Source: Siphonodentalium dalli
Lineage: Eukaryota > Mollusca > Scaphopoda > Gadilida > Siphonodentaliidae
NCBI GenBank assembly: GCA_032622095.1
Contig: CP136063.1
Location: 113,730,723-113,794,722, forward strand
Direction of reading: 5' to 3'
Length of the DNA: 64,000 nucleotides
In this document: positions 44,552 to 56,515 of the stretch, in pieces
How the letters are laid out: the number at the start of each line of letters is the position of its first letter
Numbering within the stretch: position 1 is the stretch's first letter
Notes under the pieces: model-generated
The model's database searches: none
What the model was told of the DNA's origin: nothing
What the model saw: the letters and a program-made list of their open reading frames with translations, nothing else
Program-made: the position numbers and the translations under genes

Positions 44552-47500
44552 GGGTCTCCGTGTACAATTTTAAATACATCGAGGTTTCTATCGACGGACA
44601 CAGATCGGCACCATTCTCGATGATAGTTCTGTCTGACTGCTGTCTGCACAAGATTTTTCCAAGAAGATTTCGTTGGGAATATTCCAGTTTTCACGTATGT
44701 TGTTAGGACATGATACAGGCCGGGTAATAGCGATTTAATATTTCAATGATATCCGGGACGAATCCAGTTGTTTGACGAGCGAAAATGGTGTGCTGGAAAA
44801 ATTTCTGGAGAAAGATCGTAAGAGGTACCTGGTGTCCTTGAGGCAGATGGATCAGTTCGGAGAGAAAATATAGTTTGTTGATGTGTATCTCCGTCTCAAG
44901 CAGTATTAACCCAATGAGACTCATCGCAACGTTAGTCGGGGTCCGAGTCGGGAGCGTTTGGATGTGTTTGACACATAATCGGTATGCCTTTTCCATTGAA
45001 TATATGACAGTGTTGTTTGTGATATTCAGCAACTGACAACCATATAGAGCTTTTGGCAGCACGATTGATCCTAACAGATTTGCCATTGTTAGTGGTGTGC
45101 ACGATTTGAGCAAACCTCTTCCAGCGATACTAAAGTACGATTTTCGTAACTTTTCCGAAAGAATTGAGCTCCGTGTTGTATCAGCTTGAAATTTGCACTG
45201 TTTGATTCCAAGATGAACACAGTTGTTGGATTCTGGAAGCGGTTGATCACCAAGAAACCATTGTCTATCGTTGAGTTTATCTTGACGTTTTGTCTCGTTA
45301 AATACAACAATTGTGCTTTTCGTCGTTGAGAAATTAAATCTCCACTGCCGACTGTATATCTGTAACAGATGTCGATGAGGCTATCAAGACCTGATTTCGT
45401 GAGTGATATCAGAGCAATATCGTCGGCCGCAGACGGCGAAGTACACGGAATTTCAGAGATGTGTAGGCCATTTCTAGATTTGGTCACAAAGTTTCCAGCA
45501 AATCATTTATGTACACAAGATAAAAAAAGGGAGAAGTCACTGCCCCTTGTCTTGTTCCTTGTAGAACGTCGAATGGTTCAGAAAGAGATCCGTTATATAG
45601 CACATGGCTTTTACAATATTGGTGCATATTTGTCACAAGTCGCAGAATTTGTCCATTGAAACCCATGTCATGAAGTTTTACCAGAAGGCCCTCGTGCCAC
45701 ACACGATCAAAGGCCTTCTGCGAATCCAAGAAGCACACATATGCTCGGGCATCAAGGTCATGGAGATACGAGATAGACTCTTGGAGAACGAAGGAAGTCA
45801 TGAGGCAGTTCACACCTTTCTGAAAACCATGTTGTAATTTATTAGGGAAATTTGGAAAGTGACCGTCCGTGAGGAACCTGTTAAGCAGGATGCCTTCGAA
45901 TACTTTGTACATAACTGGAAGCAGAGTGATAGCTCGATAGCTGTCATGAATGGCGTGTGGTTTTGGAGATCCCTTGTAGAGGGGTACGATGATACCAGCT
46001 TTTAAGCAGGGAGGTATCCACTCCAAGTCAATCATGCCGTTGTAGAGATGACAAAGAGCCGCTTTAAGACGTTCGCTCCCATTAATAATATGCTCATTCG
46101 CCACATTGTCTATTCCGCTTGATTTATGGCGTTTAAGGCAGGGGGGGGGGGCGGAAAAAAACTGCAGACACAGGGTGGGAAAAACTGTTTTCTTCGGTTA
46201 GGGTACCCCCCCCCCCCCAAACAGCAAAAACTGCAGTTTTTTTCCACCGACCATTTGCCCCCCCCCCCCCCCCCCAGAAAAAAAAATCAAATCTACCCCA
46301 GCCGGACAACAACTCGGTTTGACCGGAAACCGAAAAAAACACCGGAGCATACAATTCACGAGAAGGTGCTTGGTAACTTAGTTTAGATTATTATGACTAA
46401 AATGGTCATTGTCTACCAATAGAACGCAGATTTGTACCTCGTGATGTCATGACATGTACAAACATGTATATTGGTGATCGCAACGCTTTGTATGCACTTT
46501 AAAAATGACAACTAGTCATTACCTCGACTTTGAAAAAGATGCAAATGAGATGAGTGAGATACCAGCATATAACTGTTTTCTGATACCATTGGAGGAGAAA
46601 TTGTTTAATACATGGGATAGTTCTGCAGTAAAAATTTGCCAGATAAGCGATCGCAGGGTAGAATTCTGCATTCGACTGGTATAGACAACGACATAGTCGG
46701 CATTATTAAGAGGGTTAATAGGGTCAATATCACATGTAAACCAAGACAGTGGTTATCCAAAATTGTTTTAGGTGGATTGTACTACTCATGTATATATGAT
46801 TTGTATATTAAGGTTAATCCATATTCTATAAAATGAGAGAAAATTGAAGTTGTGAGTCTGAAAATACATATTTGGAAAAAAATTACATGCAAATTTTTTC
46901 CGACAACCCCCCCCCCCCCCTAAATGAATAAGGAAAAAGTTTACGAGTAAATTTTTGACGCCTAGGTACCCCCCCCCACCCCCCGGTACGTTGTGTCCCG
47001 CAGTTTTTTTCCGCCCCCCCCCCCCTGTTTAAGGTTCTTTAAAACTGAGTTCAGTTCTGTGATAGTTATCCGTTCACAGAATATAGTATAGTTTAGTTTG
47101 TATGTGATACGTCGAGGAGCTGTTCGAGGCGCGTTCGTACGACGACTTCGAATTCAGGATCACTATGCGCATTCGGAGTGTACAGGTTCTTGCAGTAGGA
47201 TCCCCATGCTGACAGAATTTTAACTGGATCACGAAGTGTGGTGTCGTCGAACTTCATAACCGAACATAGACCATTCGGGCGTGATCCTTCAGAGTTCGCC
47301 AAAACTGTGAACTATTTGTCCTAGCACAAAGTTCAAGTTGATCAAGCGAGTCACGTTCTGTCTTCCGCATACACGAGCGTAACGTTTGTCGGAATTTTCG
47401 CTTGGCATGTTTGTACTCAGTCTGGGATACCGCATCACAAGTATGTGGCCTGTCGTCACAAATCCAATCTCTGCGTCTCTCTTTCAGTAACTGATGCAGT

Positions 47501-48470
47501 GTTCGTAGTTCGTCGTTCCAGAATGATTTTGCGGCTTTATGTCTTGATTTGGTCTGTGTGCAGGAAACCGATGCATATAAGAATGCATCAATTATCTCGG
47601 AACATATGGTATCAAGATCACCAGTTGTCACGATTTCACGGTTAATCACATCAGATAGATAGTTGTCAAGGAAATTTTGGTACGATGTTATATCAATCGC
47701 GTCCCAGTTGAAGGAGAGTTTGCTTCGAGTCGGTGTCAGATGCAAGTGGTCGGGTGGAAGTTCAATACAACATGTCACAGGCAAGTGGTTGGACGTATTC
47801 AGTTCATGGTCACTGAGAATAGCACAGTTAAATATGAGATCTTCTTGGTCCATTGGGAATACGATATGGTCGATACGGCTTGGGGAAGCCACGGCTGCTG
47901 GTGGGTAAAAGGTAAATGCAGGACCGGTACACGGCCATTTGGTCGTGACCGAGGAAAGTTCTTCACGCTGCAGAAGTGAAGTTACTAAAGCTGATCTGAC
48001 GCCATGGCCTGCTGGGATATGTTGTTCTGTTGAACGACATAAATGTACATTGAAGTCACCCATAGTAATAACTGGCCCGTGTGAAGAAAAGAGCGTTATA
48101 AGATCGAAGACAGATTCTACGCATTCTTTGAAGAAATCACCGCCATGGTTTGTACATGGAAGATATACTTGAAGAATAGTCATAACAGCTGACTGACTGA
48201 GTCTCAGTTGGATGCCAACACAACGATCGATTCCAGTATCCACAGCTACACACTGATCTGCGATACGTACGTTGATTGGGGGAGCAATACCATCACGAGT
48301 AAATGAACCACCAGAACTTGTATTAATAGTTCTTCCGGGTTTTGCAAGAGCAATATATGAGTCATTTAAGAAGTTCATAAAAGACAAGTTCTCTGTGTTA
48401 AGCCAATGCTCGGACTGTATATTGAACATCACAGCTCATAAATTTGGAGCTAATTGACAAAGAAAATAGA
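44552..48470 (-). pseudogene. LINE (APE-type non-LTR retrotransposon) ORF2, upstream half
   Basis: Order on the minus strand: endonuclease (48432-47254) with 'ITMGDFNVHL', 'SRIDHIVFP' and 'SNHLPVTC'; linker (47302-47093); then the reverse transcriptase (46104-45484). The latter has 'YRAITLLPVMYKVFEG', motif A 'CFLDSQKAFDRVWH', and 'GTRQGAVTSPFFYLVYINDL'. Next comes 'AADDIALIS' (45487-45089, motif C), then thumb and C-terminal parts (45113-44703 and beyond). Catalytic Asp residues are intact, but frameshifts near 47270, 47090, 45487 and 44700 and two transposon insertions make it dead. It continues at 36688-36286. CR1/L2/Jockey-group-like; the clade needs a phylogeny. Confidence 0.92.
46139..47026. 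mobile_element. G-run hAT-like MITE inserted in the LINE reverse transcriptase
   Basis: gtttaagg flanks both sides (46131-46138 and 47027-47034). The ends are inverted: caggggggggggg-cggaaaaaaactgc on the left, its complement on the right. Removing the element and one 8-bp copy rejoins the LINE in frame through 'LKNLKRHKSSGIDNV', the conserved K..G.D motif just before the reverse transcriptase, so the boundaries are firm. The 888-bp interior contains more G/C runs and no transposase. Confidence 0.88.
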
Positions 48471-49423
48471 ATGAAAGAAAAAAATCCCCTCCAAAGAAAT
48501 AAAAAGATAGAATTAAAAAAGCTTTGTCGCATCCAGAAGTGTATAGCTTTGCATATAATGTCCCGATCGAGAGAACTCTGTCTGCATGCACTCAACACTA
48601 CTTGAGGATATGTACCTACTGCAGTCATTGGTGAACTTTAATACATGTATCGCTGCTGTTATCTTATTACGCCCTATGGGTGTATGCTATAACAGGCTGA
48701 TATGGCCGTGTCGATGGAGCTATGGGGATATCTCCACCGAACAATACATTTCGGGTTTCACGGGGTGCGAGTTATTTCGATAAATATCCAACAAACTGTT
48801 TATCTGCATACGCCAAATATTAAGACAAATCAAAAAAGCGGAACGACGGTAAACGGATGTCTCATTGTTGCAGTATGTAACTTTTATGACCGCGTTAACT
48901 GTTTTCGATATTTAGGTGTGAACAAATGGCTGGGCTAATCTGGAAGATTTTATTGCGGGAACACAACGCATAATATAACAGCTAACATTGCTGATGAAGT
49001 ATGTCTCAGTTGGAATGTAGACTAAATGTCGTATTGCGAAGTATCGGGTGTTTATTTAATCCGATTAGTAGATTTGTTTGGTCCGCATTTTGGAGGCTTT
49101 CTGGTGAGGTGAATGAGAAACTTGCAGTATAAGCCGTAGTTGTTCTAATAATTTGAAGGAGTATTTATTTTAACGGAATTCTGAGGTGGTGCATTCATGA
49201 AAGCAATATATTTTATATTTAATTTATATATATGCCTAATAATATGATCTTGAGGGCGTTACCATTTCTGACTATAGTTTTCTTGTTTTCTCTGTTGTCG
49301 TACGAGCACCGGTACCCGCCGGCCTATGAACATTGAGGAATCACGCGACAAAAGTATTCGGAATCAAGTGAAGGATTAGGGGTTACATGCGCGTAATATG
49401 GCTCGGATCTACCCTGTGTTAGC

Positions 49424-49430
<7 letters not shown>
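48471..49430. other. Spacer upstream of the LINE
   Basis: The start of the LINE endonuclease and any ORF1 are missing or unreadable here, so the LINE is probably 5'-truncated near 48470. No other feature seen. Confidence 0.5.
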
Positions 49431-49655
<225 letters not shown>

Positions 49656-50529
49656 CCATTGGCATTAGGGTTAACCATTTGTAGTGAAGTTTGAATTTTG
49701 TGGTGTGAACTGACATTATATTTAGTGCAGTAATTCTGACACTAGTTAAGAAAACAACAGATTTAAAGGCGAATTCACTGCCTGTCGGATATGAATTTTT
49801 GGCATAAAAAGTTACCCCAAATGTCAATGTTTCAAATTCGGGACCTGGGCATTATATTGTGAACCGCATACACTAAAACATTGCTATGAGTCCTATGGAA
49901 AACATTTACACCATTGAGTGTAACCTCAATTCCATGTACAGTCACTTTCGATATCAGCAAACACTATGCAAGAGAAGTAACTCTATATTATATGTACGTA
50001 TAATTCGCGTTGTTTCTGATTTGGAAACAATTAAGTTCTTCGTACGTAACGTTACTGTCAGTATATTCCACCAGGAGTTGGGAGAGTGTCTCACGTCCAA
50101 GTTGGATACCACATGCTCGAACCAACACCAGAAATGTTGAAAATTATAGGTTGAAAATAAGTTGAGATATTACCGAAACTTTAAATATCAAACAAATATT
50201 TGGTGTAAAATATGTTGTTACTTTTTTTTAGATCAGGATAGAAAATAGTTTCCTACTTTAAGTGAATCATGCATCCATATTAAGCTGGAATGTCCCAACG
50301 AGTTGCAAGGTTTTATTTAGCAGTTGGATACTTTGAACTCAAGCTATTGGGTTGCAAATGAAGTTTCACAAAATTGGAAATAGTTTTCTTTACGGGTCCA
50401 CGGGGGCAGGTGGTGGAGTTTGAAATTTAAAGTCGGCACCACAAGGAATACTTTGTAGCTATGACCTTGCAGCTATGACTCCAACTAAGACTATGATGTC
50501 ACCAAGCAAGTACACACGAAAGCATGAAG
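49656..50529. other. Spacer, nothing recognised
   Basis: AT-rich sequence without recognisable gene or repeat family. Confidence 0.5.
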
Positions 50530-51130
50530 TGTTACAGTGCGATAAGATCCACATGTCGTGGTGATATGTGAAGTTTGATGCAAATAGGCCGATTAAAAGT
50601 TATGTTAATGAAAGTTTTATGTAATTTTACGCCTTCGGCGCATAAGACAGAGTCCGGCGTGATGGCGGCTAGCTCTATGAATACCGAACACAAGTTCAAA
50701 TAAACCGTATACAAGGGAAATATATGAAATAAAGTTGATAATGATATGTGTGTATATGTAAGTTAGTGATATGTGAAGTTTGGTGCAATTTGGCCGATTG
50801 AAAGTTACGTTATTTGTAGGTTTATGTACAATATTAGCTGTCGGCACACAAACCAGAGTTCGGCAAGATGGCGGCTAACTCTATGAATACCGAACACAAG
50901 TTCAAATAAGGCGTATATAAGGGAAATATATAAAATAAAGTTTGTACTGATGTGTATTTATATGTAAGTTAGTGATATGTGAAGTTTAATGCAATTTGGC
51001 AGATTAAAAGTATAGTTATTTGTAGGTTTATGTACAATATCGGCACACAAACCAGAGTTCGGCAAGATGTTGGCTAACTCTATGAATACCGACCACGCAT
51101 GAGAGTAGATGGGCGCGAAGCGCCCGGGAT
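50530..51130 (+). repeat. Three tandem units of about 190 bp
   Basis: Units share 'agtgatatgtgaagttt-atgcaa-ttggccgatt', 'gttatttgtaggtttatgtac', 'gagttcggcaagatggcggctaactctatgaataccg' and 'gggaaatata'. Reverse-complement relatives occur at 53630-53830 and 54835-55020, so this is one end region of a larger repeat family that fills 50.5-56.5 kb. Confidence 0.85.
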
Positions 51131-51665
51131 GGTCGAAAAGATCGAGTGACCTTCTCCTTCACCCCACGGTTTGTTGTTATTGGAGATATTGTACATAGAA
51201 AATCGTCATGTTTGAACACGGCAAAGGTTGAGTTGAATTGAATTGAATGTTGTATGGGGAAGCGCCCACGAGCTTTAATATGGGGTATGGTGGTATGGTG
51301 GAGTCCCGAGGTGTCCCTTTAACGATTTTGTAGTTGCAGAGCGAGTCATATGTGTGGCGCTGAAATGAAGAACGGGGCCCGTGTTCTGATGATAAAATGT
51401 ATTAGTTTTGTTAGTTAGTTAAAAGTATGTATATGTATAGACGCAAGCAGAAGACAATGGACCGGGAGGGTGCAGCACGCACAGAGCGAGAGCGAGACGC
51501 AGGGAGAACTAGAATGCACTCAGCGAGATGCCAACGTGCGCAAAAATGTAATACAAAATAATTTAAAAAATAATTTCACTGTATTGTACTTACTTAATTT
51601 ATTTTATTTAATTTAATTTAATGTTAGCAAAAAAAGACAATTACAATCTTCAATAATTTTATTTA
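51131..51665. other. Flank of the 50.5-56.5 kb repeat family
   Basis: 51520-51655 (agaatgcactcagcgagatgcc..ttaatgttagcaaaaaaagac) is the reverse complement of 53505-53635, 54730-54845 and 56365-56485. No coding potential. Confidence 0.75.
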
Positions 51666-51832
51666 GGGGATAACAGTGTGGTGTTTTGTGATTTCGGAAA
51701 GGTACATGGCGAATATACTGTGGCAAATTTAGTTAATGGGCGACGGCGGAGCCGAGCCCATTAACGGGTATTTGCCACAGTATATTCGCCATGTACCTTT
51801 CCGAAATCACAAAACACTACACTGTTATCCCC
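51666..51832. mobile_element. Palindromic MITE with ~78-bp arms
   Basis: ggggataacagtgtggtgtt..ctgtggcaaat at 51666-51735 is inverted at 51760-51832, around a short GC-rich loop (gacggcggagcc). A single diverged half-copy is at about 52256-52330 (ggggtataacgttgtggtg). Ends GGGG..CCCC; no clear target duplication. Confidence 0.85.
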
Positions 51833-52459
51833 ATTCTAATGCTCTTCGAACTTAAAAATGTTATTTAGACAAACAAATGGCTCGTAATTATCAACGAAAT
51901 GTGCGGCCATAGAAAACACTCAGCCAATTCACGACTTTATATTTTAAATTTAATGCGCTAGATAAAATATAGTCCCCAAATTACCATCGCTCTCATCGTT
52001 AAAAATACTGATAAACATGAAAAATTGCCACCTCAAATAGAAATAAATATGCACAACAATTAGTTTCTGCATGTACCTCATGTCTTTTTCAGATGTTTAC
52101 CACTTACAAATTGCGGTTTTGATTTTACCGCGATCTTGAAGTTGAATTGAAACAATGGGAAATTGTTTACTCAATGCGATGTATTTCACGCCGTGTCTGT
52201 CGCGGTTTCATGTCAATAAATTTGGTCAAATGATATCGAGACACTGACATTGGTGGGGTATAACGTTGTGGTGTTTTGTATTTTCTGAAAGTACATGTAT
52301 ACAGGGCGAATGTACTGACTGTCAATTTTCGACAAAAGCCACATCGCTGGTTTGTTTATATAGCAACGAGCTAGTAACGGGGGTCAGTGCCAAGGGCGTC
52401 AACTCTATAATCTACTCCGTAACGTCGCCGGCATGTATTGCGTAAGGGTGACGGCATGG
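51833..52459. other. Spacer with a diverged half-copy of the 51.7-kb palindrome
   Basis: The half-copy is at about 52256-52330. Otherwise no feature seen. Confidence 0.5.
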
Positions 52460-52855
52460 AGTGAAATTGGTAGGGTGACACCAACGAATCTGACTGATCG
52501 CCATACTGTTGCGCGAGCGCACGTAATTACATGCAGATTGGGCCCAACAATTGCACTGAGAGAGTTTGCATTAGCTATCGCATGTTGTTGCATTTTTCTG
52601 TCCCGCCCTTCCTCCCCTACCAATGCACGGGCGTAGGTGAAAGCATATTTTGACAATTTTTTTTATATACAATGTTATTTAGATTTTTATTAGCTGAAAT
52701 AGATCTGAACGGTAATGAATAAGACATGATATACATCTGTATATATAATTATTATACAGTAAACATATATACGCCTTATTACGTGCGCTCGCGCAACAGT
52801 ATGGCGATCAGTCAGATTCGTAGGTACGTACGTTGGTGTTACCCTACCGATTCAC
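52460..52855. mobile_element. Inverted-repeat element with a CG-rich end motif
   Basis: 52462-52531 (aattggtagggtgacacc..actgttgcgcgagcgcacgtaat) is the reverse complement of 52783-52850. The core 'acgtgcgctcgcgcaacagt-tggcgatca' recurs at 53837-53872 and 55036-55072 as the edge of the 1.2-kb duplicated units. Interior about 250 bp, non-coding. Confidence 0.75.
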
Positions 52856-53512
52856 TTATGAACTACTACCAGCTCACGGAAGAATATCTTATACTTTATA
52901 TAGTAACAAACTGCCAATTGCTTAATCAAGTTATAGATTTCACCAACTGAACATTTAAAAATTCTATTTGAGTGCGTTTTGGAGCGCATCCTTTGATCTT
53001 TTAGAAAGTTGTTGCACGAAAATACGTTGTGTATGTTGACGTTTCTAAGGACGCTGTCACTAACAACGGAAACCAACATGGTCCTTTCTAATGATGCTCC
53101 ATAACGTTGTTACGACCCAGTGACGTCACTCACACACTGCTGGAGGTTAACTGCTCCAAGTTCTTGTAACCTTTCTTCCTTGCATATTTTAAGTGTATCT
53201 GTCTAGTAGAGGATGCTTTATCTGTCTAGTAGACGGATAGAGGCGTTGTTTATCTGATGGGCTTTATCTGTATAGTAGACAGGGGTAGGAGTTGGATGAA
53301 TAGGGGTATTCCTTATTCCTTACATCATATAAATAGGGGTATTCCTTATTCCTTCCCCTTCTCTGTTTTGTTTGTTCCCATAGTGTTCCCATGGAATATG
53401 CATTTTTTACTGCTATGATAATAATCCAGTTATACTTCCCTTACATATATCAATGTGATTACAATTTATTATATACTCATAAAATTATTGAAGATTGTAA
53501 TTGTCTTTTTTT
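52856..53512. other. Spacer with short duplications
   Basis: Small local repeats near 53195-53360 (tttatctgtctagtagac and ataggggtattccttattcctt, each two or more times). No gene. Confidence 0.6.
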
Positions 53513-55816
53513 GCTAACATTAAATTAAATTAAATTAAATAAATTAAGTAAAATACAGTGAAATTATTTTTTTAATTATTTTTTATTACATTTTTGCGCA
53601 CGTTGGCATCTCTCTGAGTGCATTCTAGTTTTAACTTGTGTTCGGTATTCATAGAGTAAGCCGCCATCTTGCCGAACTTTGGTTTACGTGCCGCCAGCTA
53701 ATATTGTACATACACCTACCAATATCTAAACTTCTAATAGATCAAATTGCATCAAACTTCACATATCGCTAACTTACATATACACACACACACATCTTTA
53801 TAACTTTTATTTCATATATTTCCCTTATATACGCCTTATTACGTGCGCTCGCGCAACAGTGTGGCGATCAGACAGATTCGTAGGTTGGTGTCACCCTACT
53901 CCGTTTCACTCCATGACGTCACCAAAAACGACGTAAAACCTCGTGGTGTTCTGACATTTTTACTGTGCCGCGTGTTTGCTATGTTTATTTTATGTGTTGT
54001 TTTCGATTATTTGTTTGTCGCCGATATCGCCATTTGTCGGGATTCCCTGTTTCTATATTTAAAACTGGCATGCTCGTAGTGAGCCTCGATTTCGATTTTT
54101 TCTCCCAGGTCAAAATACGTCAGAGTTATGACAAAAATAGATCGACCTACATTTTCTTCATCAGAACTCTACATCAAAGAGTCTATAGACTCCTTCGGGA
54201 CCTACATAGACTCCTTCATTTTGGGTATTTTTACTTATAATTACGAAGTTTTATCATTTTTGGTTCGTGCGAAGACCTCTTTTTATCGTGCGGGGAAAGA
54301 GAGACATTCAAAACGCGATTTCGTAATTCGACGCAATAGGCTGAATAGCCTAATCTTCAGCCGAGTTCCGGGTCAAATACGACGAATGACGTAACACAAA
54401 ACAAAACGCATTTGTTGACACAAACACCGTTTGAAGAGTTTATTATTACATAAAATGATCGTTATTGATTAATTATTGATTAATTATTGATATTTATTGT
54501 TGCATATTGGCTGCTATCAATATTTACACAAATTGTATTAATTATTTCTTATAATTGCTCCTTTGGTCAACTTTGACTATCGGAAAATGAAAATGAAAAT
54601 ATGCCGCTGAAAAAAATGTAATCGATATTAAAGTCTCATCCTTTCGGCAACATGGAATTGGTTTTAATTACTTAAATGATTAATATAGTAATTTGCATTT
54701 ATCTGTGATGAAATGAGAAATGGTAATTTTTCTAACATTAAATTAAATAAAATAAATTAAGTAAAATACAGTGAAATTATTTTTTAAATTATTGTTTATT
54801 ACATTTTTGCGCACGTTGGCATCTCTCTGAGTGCATTCTAGTTTGGACTTGTGTTCGGTATTCATAGAGTTAGCCGCCATCACGCCGGACTCTGACTCGG
54901 CGTGAAATTACATAAAACTTTCATTAACGTAACTTTTAATCGGCCTAATTGCATCAAACTTCACATATCACTAGCTTACATATACGCACACATCATTATA
55001 AACCTTATTTCATATATTTCCGTCTTTTAACCCTTATTACGTGCGCTCGCGCAACAGTATGGCGATCAGACAGATTCGTAGGTTGGTGTCACTCTACTCC
55101 GTTTCACCCCATGACGTCACCAAAACGACGTAAAACCTCGTGGTGTTCTGACATTTTTACTGTGCCGCGTTATTGCTATGTTTATTTTATGTGTTGTTTT
55201 CGATTATTTTTTTGTCGTCGATATCGCCATTTGTCGGGATTCCCTGTTTCTATATTTAAAACTGGCATGCTCGTAGTGAGCCTCGATTTCGATTTTTTCT
55301 CCCAGGTCAAAATACGTCAGAGTTATGACAAAAATAGATCGACCTACATTTTCTCCATCAGAACTCTACATCAAAGAGTCTATAGACTCCTTCGGGACCT
55401 ACACAGACTCCTTCATTTGGGTATTTTTACTTATAATTGGGAAGTTTTATCATTGTTGGTTCGTGCGAAGACCTCTTTTTATCGTGTGGGAAAAGAGAGA
55501 CATTCAAAACGCGATTTCGTAATTCGACGCAATAGGCTGAATAGCCTAACCTTCAGCCGAGTTCCGGGTCAAATACGACGAATGACGTAACACAAAACAA
55601 AACGCATTTGTTGACACAAACACCGTTTGAAGAGTTTATTATTACATAAAATGATCGTTATTGATTAATTATTGATATTTATTGTTGCATATTGGCTGCT
55701 ATCAATAATTACACAAATTGTATTAATTATTTCTTATAATTGCTCCTTTGGTCAACTTTGACTATCGGAAAATGAAAATGAAAATATGCCGCTGAAAAAA
55801 ATGTAATCGATATTAA
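53513..55816 (+). repeat. Two tandem copies of a ~1.2-kb unit (plus partial third at 56365)
   Basis: 'gctaacattaaatt' at 53513 recurs at 54731 (period about 1,218) and 56372. The two full units are about 95 percent alike by eye over 'gtgcgctcgcgcaacagt', 'gacgtaaaacctcgtggtgttctgac', 'atgacaaaaatagatcgacctac' and 'gaagagtttattattacataaaatgatcg'. Small indels shift the frames (88 open codons in one, 213 in the other), so I read it as non-coding repeat DNA, not a gene pair. Confidence 0.88.
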
Positions 55817-56311
55817 AGGTACGGTTGGCCTTGGCGGTGGGTATCCTGTGAAAATATTTCCAACCGTCAAAAACCGCCACAAACAGAAAGAACATCAAAA
55901 TGTAGACAGTCTTTGTCCGTATACAAATAAGAAATATCGCATAAACAGTATGTTATTGTCATATGGTTGACCACTGTTATGTAAACAAAAGCATAAAAAG
56001 TTACTTTTCTGATGTTTGTTTATATTATGATGGTAAACATAAAGAGCGTTCTTTGTGGGTGAATTCCTGATATGGAACTAATAAAGAGCGTTTATGCTAT
56101 TTGTGTGTGATTAGCCAGTAGCATTGTGCTGTCTTCTGTAACACAATCAGGCTCTTGCTTAGGTACAATATAGTAGGTCTTTATGATAACATGCTGTTTA
56201 CGCGATGGTCATGGTATATATGAACGAAACTGTATGCGTTTTACTGTTTTTTCTGTTTACGGTGATTGGAACAAATATGAATATTTTCGACAACCAAGGC
56301 CTCACGTGCCT
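55817..56311. mobile_element. TTAA-flanked MITE
   Basis: TTAA at 55813-55816 and 56312-56315. Imperfect inverted ends AGGTACGGTTGGCCTTGG and the complement of AGGCACGTGAGGCCTTGG, both followed by aaaatatt a little further in. 495 bp, no ORF. Contains two copies of 'ataaagagcgtt', a word also present at 39846 and 41535. Confidence 0.8.
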
Positions 56312-56315
56312 TTAA

Positions 56316-56515
56316 TATAGTAATTTGCCTTTTATATGTGATGAAATGAGAAATGGTAATTGTCTTTTTTTGCTAACATTAAATTAAATTAAATAAATTA
56401 AGTAAAATACAGTGAAATTATTTTTTTAATTATTTTTTATTACATTTTTGCGCACGTTGGCATCTCTCTGAGTGCATTCTAGTTTGGACTTGTTTTCGGT
56501 TGTGTTCCGTTATGT
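56316..56515 (+). repeat. Partial third copy of the 1.2-kb unit
   Basis: Matches 54680-54860 from 'taatatagtaatttgc' through 'gcgcacgttggcatctctctgagtgcattctagtttggacttg', then diverges. Confidence 0.85.

Noticed and set aside
54949-55590. 213-codon plus-strand frame, with 88- and 91-codon counterparts at 53965-54394
   Set aside because: The ~95% similar tandem copy reads in different frames because of small indels, so the frame is not conserved.
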